Below, piece after piece: positions 17,533 to 25,305 of a DNA stretch of 64,000 bases (position 1 is its first letter; every line of letters starts with the position of its first letter). The notes under the pieces were generated by a model. The model did no database searches. It saw only the letters and a list, made by a program, of their open reading frames with translations, and had not been told where the DNA came from. The DNA is taken from assembly GCA_964496125.1 (NCBI GenBank), contig CAZBXE010000001.1, forward strand, positions 62,001 through 126,000, read 5' to 3'. A program made the translations under genes and the position numbers. This stretch comes from CAZBXE01 sp964496125. Lineage in GTDB: Bacteria > Chlamydiota > Chlamydiia > Chlamydiales > CAZBXE01.

Positions 17533-19059
17533 TTAGGGAGGGCTGAGGAGGGTAAGCTGCTTTTTGAGAGCTTTAAAGACTTTGGGGCAGTGTTTCTTGC
17601 AAGAGAGGAGTTTCTCTGTTTCATGGAAATGCTCCCATGACTTGGGGTAGTTGTTTCTCTCGAGGTAGAGCACAGAGAGAAAGTACTCAACCTTGGGGTT
17701 TGTGGGATCTAGCTCATGATACTTTTCAAGGTAGCTGAGCGCTTCCTTATCTCGGTGGAGTTGCAAGTAAGTAATGGCAAGATGGAAAAGTCCCCCACGG
17801 TAGGCTGGGAATTTTTCTAGTGTCTGCTGCAGTGCGGCTTGCTTTTTCAAAATGGATTCTTTTGTTTCATCTACCGGCATAAAAGTTGCTCTTAGACCCT
17901 CGGCATCCACAAAACCATTGAGGTAATCTTGTGCTAGAGGTTCACGCGCCACCGTCCAATCGGGCGGATTGTTCAGCACCTCCTGCAGGAGCTTTTCCCC
18001 TTCTTCTTTATCCCCTTTAAAGAGTAGATTGTAGCCTAGAAACTCATTGAGGACGGGGTCGTCTCCCATATACTCTTTTGCCTTTCGGTAGCACTCTACA
18101 GCTTTTGTAGGGTTTTCTGTTTCCCAGTAGTAGGCTGCCTGGTTGAAGTGCGCCATGCCTATTGTCTCTCGCATCGTTCGGACGCTTAGTTTGCATGTGT
18201 CGATGTTTAAATACTCTTCGCTATCTAAATGGATGCCGCGGGCTGTAGTTTCAATGTTGCACACCTCCTGCCCTCCATCGTAGCGCACGAAGATGTGGCC
18301 AGGGGGTGTGATGATGGTCAGTGGTACCCCGATCCTCTGTGCGAGACAAAGATAGAGTATGGACACTCCAAGGCAGACCCCACGTCTTGAGTCGAGGACA
18401 GACGGGAGAAAGGAGTAATGATCAATATCTTGCGAAAGCATCGATTGAGGAGGGAAGCGAAACCGCATTTCTTCAAAGATAAACTGGGAAATGGCGTGGA
18501 TACTCTCTTCTTCGCTTGCGTTGGGGGGGATTTTTCCTAAAATCTGAAGCGCCATAAGATCAAGAACCGCTTCGTATGTTTTGATCTTTTGCATTGCGTG
18601 AGGGCCAAGTTCGCTAAGTAAAAGCCCTCGCGCTAAGTCAATTTCCTCTGTGGCAAGGTGCTGCACTTCTTGCTCTGTCGTTGCATAATAGCCTCTAAGC
18701 TGCCTGTTTTTAAGGCGTTTGCTCAGGCGATCGATAGCTGCCCTATCCTCTTCGGTTAAGGAGTATTCAGGTTGCTTGTCCCCTTTATTGACAAGAGAGA
18801 TGATGGCGTCAAGGGAGGTGATTATGGGAACAGGACCTGTTTCCATAAGAGCTTCTTTTCCAGCGAGGTGGGTAAGAGCGCTATGAAGCGCGTGTTTTCC
18901 TTGGGGACTGTCGGGGTAGAGTTCGTAGAAGGCAAGGTGTTCGGCAATGCACTCCGGTCTTAAGCTATTATAAAGAGCCTCGAGTTTTCCCTGCGTGGGC
19001 TTGCCATAAAGTGGAAAGGAGAGAAAAAGTAAGAGTGTGCACGCACAAAATCGAATCAA
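17533..19059 (-). CDS. Exported transglutaminase-like (SirB1-type) protein with TPR repeats
   Basis: 508 residues from TTG at 19059, whose TTGA overlaps the upstream chaperone stop; a signal peptide (LLLFLSFPLYG) begins right there, which supports this start over the longer frame to 19143. Middle region: GVCLGVSILYLCLAQ with Cys, then PPGHIFVRY with His, the SirB1/transglutaminase core. C-terminal ~180 residues are TPR-like (NFQAAYYWETENPTKAVECY-type units). Last gene of the type III secretion operon; could be a periplasmic factor or unrelated passenger. Enzymatic activity unproven. Confidence 0.75.
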   Translation of the reverse strand: MIRFCACTLLLFLSFPLYGKPTQGKLEALYNSLRPECIAEHLAFYELYPDSPQGKHALHSALTHLAGKEALMETGPVPIITSLDAIISLVNKGDKQPEYSLTEEDRAAIDRLSKRLKNRQLRGYYATTEQEVQHLATEEIDLARGLLLSELGPHAMQKIKTYEAVLDLMALQILGKIPPNASEEESIHAISQFIFEEMRFRFPPQSMLSQDIDHYSFLPSVLDSRRGVCLGVSILYLCLAQRIGVPLTIITPPGHIFVRYDGGQEVCNIETTARGIHLDSEEYLNIDTCKLSVRTMRETIGMAHFNQAAYYWETENPTKAVECYRKAKEYMGDDPVLNEFLGYNLLFKGDKEEGEKLLQEVLNNPPDWTVAREPLAQDYLNGFVDAEGLRATFMPVDETKESILKKQAALQQTLEKFPAYRGGLFHLAITYLQLHRDKEALSYLEKYHELDPTNPKVEYFLSVLYLERNNYPKSWEHFHETEKLLSCKKHCPKVFKALKKQLTLLSPP

Positions 19060-19517
19060 CGCTTTAGTCCAAAAAGTCCACCGTGAGCCGTTTGAGCATC
19101 CGGTCTCTGCGGGATTTCGCCCCGCTCCATAGCCTGTTTCCATTTTAAAGCTTTTGCAACAAAAAAACCAAGGTAGTCGCGAAGTTTTTCTCCTGTAAGC
19201 GATTCATAGGGAAGGATGTCAAAAAGAAAGAGAAGGTCTCCAGTTTGTTTGCTATAGCCGAAGCTGCCATACCTTGGTGCTTGTTGGCCATTTGCAACAA
19301 GCATTTCTGTAAAAAGAAGTTCTCGGTATTTTCCAGGGGGCGCGATGCCAAGTTCAGCGGTAATAAGCAGTCCTCTTCCTGTATTTTCATCTTCTAGAAG
19401 AAGGGAAATGCCGTTTTTGAGCTTTATTTTGCAGCAATTGATCTTGTCAGGGGCAAGCGTCATCGAAGTTGCCCTACCAAGTTCTTGAACAATCGTTTCA
19501 AATTGAGGAGAGGGCAT
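19056..19517 (-). CDS. Type III secretion chaperone (CesT/SycE class, Scc1-like)
   Basis: 153 residues, acidic-to-neutral, with the class I chaperone alpha/beta pattern: NCCKIKLKNGISLLLE, GRGLLITAELG, a FTEMLVAN helix and LLFLFDILPYE strand. Position next to the SctW/CopN genes matches CT088 (scc1) beside copN in C. trachomatis, so CopN is its likely cargo. Basic, possibly disordered C-terminal tail. Start 14 bases after the TyeA-like stop. Confidence 0.82.
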   Translation of the reverse strand: MPSPQFETIVQELGRATSMTLAPDKINCCKIKLKNGISLLLEDENTGRGLLITAELGIAPPGKYRELLFTEMLVANGQQAPRYGSFGYSKQTGDLLFLFDILPYESLTGEKLRDYLGFFVAKALKWKQAMERGEIPQRPDAQTAHGGLFGLKR

Positions 19518-19531
19518 AAGATACTCCTTTT

Positions 19532-19837
19532 TTAAGGTTCTTCTGCTTGGTCTTCAAGTTGCTCTAACGCTAAGATAATCGCATCATATACTTCGTCTCT
19601 ATGCTGGAAAGTGCCGAATACCCGCAGTGGGTCCAGTTCCCTTACGGCATCCCTCATCTGGCTGTAGACGGCAATCTGCGCTATCACATTCCCTGATATC
19701 CCTAGTTTATCAGCTGTTTGAAGAACTTTTGCTGGTGTGGGGTAGCGATCTCTGGCAAGCTGCATGAATTGCATGGCAATATTGGCAGCTGTAAGTTGAG
19801 GGGGAAGTTTCATCTCCTTTTTTTCTGGCGCCGTCAT
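19532..19837 (-). CDS. TyeA-like part of the SctW gatekeeper, as a separate gene
   Basis: 101 residues. ATG at 19837 overlaps the upstream stop (TGATG) and is preceded by GGGGAGG at a good spacing; a TTG at 19840 is also possible. Helical, with FMQLARDRYPTPAKVL and EVYDAIILALEQLE resembling TyeA. In chlamydial CopN and other SctW proteins this domain is usually the C-terminal half of one polypeptide; here it is separate, as in Yersinia YopN + TyeA. It would bind the SctW C-terminus and block early effector export. Confidence 0.72.
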   Translation of the reverse strand: MTAPEKKEMKLPPQLTAANIAMQFMQLARDRYPTPAKVLQTADKLGISGNVIAQIAVYSQMRDAVRELDPLRVFGTFQHRDEVYDAIILALEQLEDQAEEP

Positions 19838-20760
19838 CAAGGATCCTCCCCTTGACTATTTGCTGCTATCATTTTCTTCATCAAAGGCACTCTCTGAGTA
19901 AAGAAAGTATAGACAAAAGAAACAGCCGTTGCACCTCTAGAGGCCGTCATAAGGCTGTGTAAGAGCCCTGGTTCGATGGAGGTTGCTTTTTCCTTTAGTT
20001 CTCTTGTGGCAGCTCCGAGGATAAATTTGATGACCTCATCTAGTTTTTCAGGGGTTGGATATTTGTCGGAAAGGTTTTTAAAAAGATCATCTATTGTAGG
20101 CTTGGTATGTACCGTTTCGACAGTTCCTCTGTAGAGATCTCGTAGTTCTTCCCGCGCGATGTCTTTAATAGGTGCTTCAGCAAACTGTTGTCCAGCTGCT
20201 CGTCCTCCAATAATTTCTTTTCTATGTTCTCCTTCATATTTTTGTTGTAGCGAGATGACTTTTTCACGGACTTTTCCGTCTGTTGTGTCCAACAGGAATT
20301 TGAGAGCTTCATCTACATAGGTGGGATCTACATGTTTAGGATCAGAGGGGGTGGGATCTTTAAGCTTTTCTTTGATAAGCTCAAGAATATCTTCCTCGCT
20401 TATGTCATCACCTTGCTTCTCAAGCTCATCATGCAAGTCTTTTAGTTGCCCTGAGGAGAACTTGGAGTCTTTATATTTGTTTGCGAATTCTTCAGCTTTT
20501 TTTGTTGGGCTCGCCTCGCGTTTTTTTTCGGTCTTAAAGATTGGTTTTACTTCTTTAGGCGATAAGGTCTTGAGTTCTTTACTTGTAAGCTGACGGCTTT
20601 CTGTTGGGACTTGAGTTTGTGCGGCTGTCTGGGCATCTTCTTGGGTTCCTTCAAGTAGGGCTGCTGCCTCTTGACTTGCTTCAGTTGCAAGATCTTTGAC
20701 CACATCTCCGACGGAGGTCATGGAGCTCATCTGATTTCCAGGTACAATGGGTATGCTCAT
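19837..20760 (-). CDS. sctW: SctW gatekeeper, YopN-like part (CopN homologue)
   Basis: 307 residues. N-terminal ~90 residues are Ser/Thr/Gln/Lys-rich and probably disordered, carrying the export signal and chaperone site in this family. From ~90 on it is helical in the HrpJ/YopN pattern (ISEEDILELIKEKL, YVDEALKFLLD, LDEVIKFILGAA). Length equals YopN rather than full CopN. Follows sctV by 13 bases in the operon, as copN follows lcrD in C. trachomatis. Confidence 0.82.
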   Translation of the reverse strand: MSIPIVPGNQMSSMTSVGDVVKDLATEASQEAAALLEGTQEDAQTAAQTQVPTESRQLTSKELKTLSPKEVKPIFKTEKKREASPTKKAEEFANKYKDSKFSSGQLKDLHDELEKQGDDISEEDILELIKEKLKDPTPSDPKHVDPTYVDEALKFLLDTTDGKVREKVISLQQKYEGEHRKEIIGGRAAGQQFAEAPIKDIAREELRDLYRGTVETVHTKPTIDDLFKNLSDKYPTPEKLDEVIKFILGAATRELKEKATSIEPGLLHSLMTASRGATAVSFVYTFFTQRVPLMKKMIAANSQGEDP

Positions 20761-20773
20761 ATGCTTCTAGCTC

Positions 20774-22936
20774 CTACGAGATCTGGACCCTTCCTAAGGG
20801 TTGGATCCGAATTTCTGGGACGATCTCTTGGTACGAAACGACCGAAACATCAGGAAATTCCATTTCGATCAGCTTACGCACGAATCTTCTTACGTTAATG
20901 GCCGTTAAAATAATGGGGGGTTGTCCTCCTGGAGGAGGGGGAACTACGGTATTGCGCACCCCTTGCAAGATGAGTTGCACAGAGTCTGGGTCAAGGGCAA
21001 GATAGGAGCCGGCAGAAGTTTGCTTGATGGCCCCTTGGATCATGTCTTCAATTTCAGGATCGAGAATATAGACAGCAAGCACCGACTGGCCTTGGGAATA
21101 CTTGTAGCTGATGTAGCGTTTGAGAGAAGAGCGAATGTATTCAGTCAAAAGAACTGTGTCTTTTTCTGTCTGAGCCCATTCGGCAAGAGACTCGAGGATG
21201 GTGCGGAGGTCTTTAATCGAAACTTGCTCTTGGATGAGGCGTTTAAAGATATCGGTCAGCTTTTGGAGCGGAATCAGACGCGTTACTTCCTTCACAAGGT
21301 CCGGAAACGATTTTTCCATAAACTCAAGCATTGACTTCACTTCTTGGATACCCACAAATTCGTTCGCGTAGTGACGGAAGAAGTAGGAAAGGTGTAAGAT
21401 CATCACTTCGAGAGGGCCCCAGAATTTAATGCCTGCTTTTGTGAGTAGCTCTTGATGTTTTTGATCTACCCAAAGAGAGGGGAGTCCAAGAGAGTTTTTG
21501 TATGTAGTGAAGGGAAGGTTGTAGCGGTTGAGGTTCTCTTGCGATTCGTTTGTCAGAAGGAAGCTTTCAAGCACTTTACCCCGTATAATAGGTACTTCGT
21601 TCAAATGAATAGAATATTCATCTTTTTCAAGGGTGGGGGAGTCAGTCCTTACGTGGACACCTGGGAAACGGACGCCCAGGTCGTGGTAGAGGGCCATCCT
21701 CATCCGTGGGATCATTTGATCTATAAATTGCTGTCCACGTCCTGATTTTTGGATTTCGGCGCTCATCTGGCTTCCGACTTCAAGAATGACCGGCAGCGTC
21801 AGGGCGTAGCTATCCACACCCCCACCTGAAACAACACGGTGACCTTTGGTCGGCGTCTGCGTTGCTGTGGTGGAAGAGCCGGGTCCGACCATTGATTCTG
21901 CCCCCCCTGCCATCCGCTGTTTCTGTTCATTACTCCAAAGCATGTAACCAAGCAGGCCGAGGGCAAGGGCAGCTGACATAAAGGGAGGTGTGGGAAATGC
22001 AGGGATAATCGCAAAGCCAAGCATAATAGCAGCTCCCACAAGAAGTGCTTTTGGCTGATTCAATAACTGGCCAGAGATCTCAGCGCCCAGGTTTGTGTCT
22101 GATTTTTCACTGGAGACGCGGGTGGTGACAATACCAGCTGTAATGGAGATCAGAAGAGCTGGAATTTGGGATACCATGCCGTCCCCGATCGAGAGGAGGG
22201 CGTAAAGTTTAGCTGCATCCATGGCCTCCATTCCGTGCATCCCCATCCCGATGGCAAGGCCTCCGATAATGTTAATGAGGATGATCACGATACCTGCAAT
22301 TGCATCTCCCTTCACGAACTTCATTGCACCGTCCATCGCTCCGTAAAGTTGGCTTTCTTTACCGATTAAAAGCCTTTTTTCCCTGGCTTGGTTGGAGTCT
22401 AGGATACCTGCACGCATGTCCGCGTCGATACTCATCTGTTTACCTGGCATCGCGTCTAGAGTGAATCTGGCAGCAACCTCGGCCACACGCTCAGCACCCT
22501 TGGTGATCACGATAAACTGTACGAGGGTGATGATTAGGAACACAACGCCGCCAACAACGAAGTTGCCACCGACAACGAAGTTTCCGAAGGAGAAGATGAT
22601 ATCCCCAGCGTTTGCATTCAGAAGGATCTGTTTTGTTGTAGCGATATTGAGGCCGAGACGGTAGAGAGTTGTGATAAGCAGCAGAGATGGGAAAATCGAG
22701 AGCTGAAGTGGGGTAGAGATGTAAACGGCAACAACAAGCAACGTAATCGAGGCAGTCAGGTTAATGGCAATGAGAAAGTCGATCACATGGGGGGGGATGG
22801 GGACGATCAACATGCTTAAAATGGCAATGATGACAACGACAAGCAGTATATCGCTCGACTTGGAAATGCCTTCCATTGCGTGGTCACCGCCAAGTCTTGC
22901 TGTAACGCCATCAAGTATAGATTTTAGATAATTCAT
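20774..22936 (-). CDS. sctV: Type III secretion export gate protein SctV
   Basis: 720 residues, FHIPEP family. N-terminal ~330 residues with about eight membrane helices and family loops (YRLGLNIATT, GDAIAGIVIILINIIGG, DGMVSQIPALLIS). The C-terminal cytosolic domain from ~370 forms the nonameric ring that docks chaperone-effector complexes and SctW. The ATG overlaps the sctU stop (ATGA). Orthologue of C. trachomatis CT090. Confidence 0.97.
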   Translation of the reverse strand: MNYLKSILDGVTARLGGDHAMEGISKSSDILLVVVIIAILSMLIVPIPPHVIDFLIAINLTASITLLVVAVYISTPLQLSIFPSLLLITTLYRLGLNIATTKQILLNANAGDIIFSFGNFVVGGNFVVGGVVFLIITLVQFIVITKGAERVAEVAARFTLDAMPGKQMSIDADMRAGILDSNQAREKRLLIGKESQLYGAMDGAMKFVKGDAIAGIVIILINIIGGLAIGMGMHGMEAMDAAKLYALLSIGDGMVSQIPALLISITAGIVTTRVSSEKSDTNLGAEISGQLLNQPKALLVGAAIMLGFAIIPAFPTPPFMSAALALGLLGYMLWSNEQKQRMAGGAESMVGPGSSTTATQTPTKGHRVVSGGGVDSYALTLPVILEVGSQMSAEIQKSGRGQQFIDQMIPRMRMALYHDLGVRFPGVHVRTDSPTLEKDEYSIHLNEVPIIRGKVLESFLLTNESQENLNRYNLPFTTYKNSLGLPSLWVDQKHQELLTKAGIKFWGPLEVMILHLSYFFRHYANEFVGIQEVKSMLEFMEKSFPDLVKEVTRLIPLQKLTDIFKRLIQEQVSIKDLRTILESLAEWAQTEKDTVLLTEYIRSSLKRYISYKYSQGQSVLAVYILDPEIEDMIQGAIKQTSAGSYLALDPDSVQLILQGVRNTVVPPPPGGQPPIILTAINVRRFVRKLIEMEFPDVSVVSYQEIVPEIRIQPLGRVQIS

Positions 22937-24012
22937 GCGTTCGTCTCCATCGCAGTTTCCTCAGATTCTGAAAGGGTAGCAACCCAGCGAAGGATTTCCG
23001 CGATTGCTTCGTAGGTTTCTTCAGGCACATACTCGTACAGCTCTCCATGTTCCCAGAGCTCGTGGGCAAGTGGTACGTTTTGCATGACGGGGATGTTGTG
23101 TCTTTTTGCGATGGTGATCATTGTTTGTGCCATGGCATCTTGTCCCATGGCGGTGATATAGGGAGCTTGGTCGAGCCCTTTTTCATAGGCAAGTGCAATC
23201 GCTAGGTGAGTTGGGTTTGTGACCAGAGCTTTTGCTCTTTGCACTCCTGCTGCAGGACCTTCTTGATAGGCGATCTCTTGAGCGATTTGTTTTCGTTTGC
23301 CCTTGATGTGGGGGTCGCCTTCAGAGTTTTTGTACTCTTGTTTGACTTCAAACTTTTCCATTTTCATTTCTTTGGCAAAGGTCATTTTTTGGTAAAGAAA
23401 GTCTAGCACTGCGACTATAATAAAGAAAAGACCTACTTTTACTACGACTTGCATGAGGAAAGCATGGAAAAGGATCATCGCACCCATAAGGGAGGGCATC
23501 GATACAGTTTTGATAAGGACGGGAATGCTGTTGTACATCACGCCGTAAATAAGCCATCCTGCGATCGCAATTTTGAAGACCGATTTCAAGAGTTCTATGA
23601 GGGTCTTCATTTTGAATTTGGCTTTTAAGTTGTCAACAGGGTTAAACTTTTTAATATCGAACTTGAATACCTCGAGCGCAAACACAGGGCCAACGGAAAG
23701 AAAGGTGATCAGAACTCCAATAAGAGTCACGATCATCAAGATAGGCATGCTGGCAATAAAGATTACGTTAACAGCTTCTGAAAACATTTGTGGAATCGTG
23801 GTGTTGAGTCCTTCACCTTGGGTAACCATTCGAAAGGCGTCAAGCAGAAAAACGCTCAATTTTTTGTACATAAAAGGCGCTAGAGCAACGACGGAAACAA
23901 CGGAGACGATAAAGGTAAAAGCAGAAGGAAGGTCTTGGGATTTAGCAACTTGCCCCTTCTTTCGCGCATCTCGCAGTTTCTTCGGCGTGGCTTGCTCTGT
24001 TTTTTCGCCCAT
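22933..24012 (-). CDS. sctU: Type III secretion switch protein SctU
   Basis: 359 residues. N-terminus GEKTEQATPKKLRDARKKGQVAKS is typical; four membrane helices; then the cytosolic domain with the self-cleaving NPTH motif (~residues 266-269, TNPTHLAIAL). Cleavage between Asn and Pro controls the switch from needle subunits to effectors. First gene of the secretion operon; promoter at 24051-24079. Orthologue of C. trachomatis CT091. Confidence 0.97.
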   Translation of the reverse strand: MGEKTEQATPKKLRDARKKGQVAKSQDLPSAFTFIVSVVSVVALAPFMYKKLSVFLLDAFRMVTQGEGLNTTIPQMFSEAVNVIFIASMPILMIVTLIGVLITFLSVGPVFALEVFKFDIKKFNPVDNLKAKFKMKTLIELLKSVFKIAIAGWLIYGVMYNSIPVLIKTVSMPSLMGAMILFHAFLMQVVVKVGLFFIIVAVLDFLYQKMTFAKEMKMEKFEVKQEYKNSEGDPHIKGKRKQIAQEIAYQEGPAAGVQRAKALVTNPTHLAIALAYEKGLDQAPYITAMGQDAMAQTMITIAKRHNIPVMQNVPLAHELWEHGELYEYVPEETYEAIAEILRWVATLSESEETAMETNA

Positions 24013-24050
24013 ATGCTAGAAACCTTTTAGTATAAATCCCCTACCCCTAT

Positions 24051-24079
24051 ATTATAAGTCTTCTAGAAGGGGGGGTCAA
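24051..24079 (-). promoter_or_regulatory. Promoter of the type III secretion operon with C7 tract
   Basis: On the minus strand: TTGACC (24079-24074), 17 bases, TATAAT (24056-24051). Seven Cs run from inside the -35 into the spacer, and the spacer also holds the palindrome TTCTAGAA. Slippage in the C tract would change the optimal 17-base spacing. Confidence 0.75.
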
Positions 24080-24135
24080 GGAAAATCTACGCAGCCAACA
24101 CAGAACCATAAAGGCTAAAAAAGTGTAAAAAAAGC

Positions 24136-24164
24136 TTGAGCTTCCCCTTTTTTTTAGGTACCAT
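24136..24164 (+). promoter_or_regulatory. Promoter of ychF, very short leader
   Basis: TTGAGC at 24136-24141, 17 bases, TACCAT at 24159-24164. The ychF ATG at 24177 leaves a leader of about five bases and there is no Shine-Dalgarno. Confidence 0.45.
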
Positions 24165-24176
24165 ATTTTCTAAATT

Positions 24177-25277
24177 ATGGGTAATTTATCTTGTGGTATC
24201 GTAGGTCTCCCAAACGTCGGGAAATCTACCCTTTTTAACTCCTTGATTGCCAAGATGGCAGCGGAAGCGTCTAACTATCCTTTCTGCACGATTGAGCCGA
24301 ATGTTGGGGTTGTAGAGGTATACGATCCGCGCCTGGAGGTGCTATCTAAGATTTCGGGTAGCCACAAGATCATCTACGCGACGATGGAATTCCACGATAT
24401 CGCCGGTCTTGTAAAAGGCGCCTCCCAAGGAGAGGGACTCGGAAATAAATTTCTTGCCAACATAAGGCAGGCAGACGCGATCATCCATGTTGTCCGTTGC
24501 TTTGAGTCCGAAGATATTATCCACGTCGCGGGCCAGGTCGACCCCATTAAGGATATTGAGGTAATCAACCTAGAACTCATTTTGGCTGACCTTCAGATGG
24601 CGGATAACATTTATGGCAGAATTGAGAAACAGGTCAAAGCCAGGAAAGAGCTGGTACCAGAATTGGCTTTTATCGGACGAATCAGGGAGCAGCTAAATAA
24701 CGGACTTCCGGTCCGTGCCCTTGAAATGACCGAAGAAGAGAAAAGGTTTTTGGTTCTCTACCCTTTCCTCACAAGCAAAAAAGTGCTTTACTTAGCCAAT
24801 GTCGCAGAAAAAGATTTGCCCGAATATGACAATCCATGGGTGCGCCAAGTAATTGCGTATGCGGAAAAAGAGGGTAACCGCGCGATCCCTTTTTGTGCAA
24901 AAATTGAAGAAGAGATAGCTCAGCTTCCTAAGGCGGAACAAAAAGACTTTCTTGAGTCTGTAGGGCTTACAGAGTCTGGCTTAAATCGCCTTGTAAGAAC
25001 GTCTTTTGAAATGCTAGGTCTGATCTCCTACCTCACAACGGGGGAGATGGAGACAAGAGCATGGCCAATCCGCAGGGGAATGAATGCGATGCAGGCAGCA
25101 GGAGAAATCCACACGGATCTTCAGAAGGGCTTTATTCGTGCCGAAGTTGTCTCTTACACGGACATGGTGGCCTACCAAGGCCGAACAGGCGCAAAAGAAG
25201 TAGGCAAGATGCGCTCTGAGGGGCGCGACTACATCGTCCAAGATGGGGACGTTATCCTCTTCCTCCATAAGTCTTAA
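24177..25277 (+). CDS. ychF: Ribosome-binding ATPase YchF (Obg family)
   Basis: 366 residues. G1 GLPNVGKST (~8-16), G3 DIAGLVKGASQGEGLGN, and the YchF signature region near YPFLTSKKVLYLANV, with NVAE replacing the usual NKxD so that ATP is preferred. TGS domain at the end (IRRGMNAMQAAGEIHTD, ending in LFLHK). Acts on ribosomes and in stress responses. Divergent from sctU, the CT091/CT092 arrangement of C. trachomatis. Confidence 0.96.
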   Translation: MGNLSCGIVGLPNVGKSTLFNSLIAKMAAEASNYPFCTIEPNVGVVEVYDPRLEVLSKISGSHKIIYATMEFHDIAGLVKGASQGEGLGNKFLANIRQADAIIHVVRCFESEDIIHVAGQVDPIKDIEVINLELILADLQMADNIYGRIEKQVKARKELVPELAFIGRIREQLNNGLPVRALEMTEEEKRFLVLYPFLTSKKVLYLANVAEKDLPEYDNPWVRQVIAYAEKEGNRAIPFCAKIEEEIAQLPKAEQKDFLESVGLTESGLNRLVRTSFEMLGLISYLTTGEMETRAWPIRRGMNAMQAAGEIHTDLQKGFIRAEVVSYTDMVAYQGRTGAKEVGKMRSEGRDYIVQDGDVILFLHKS

Positions 25278-25305
25278 TTTCTCTTCATTTGTCTATAAAT
25301 CGCTT

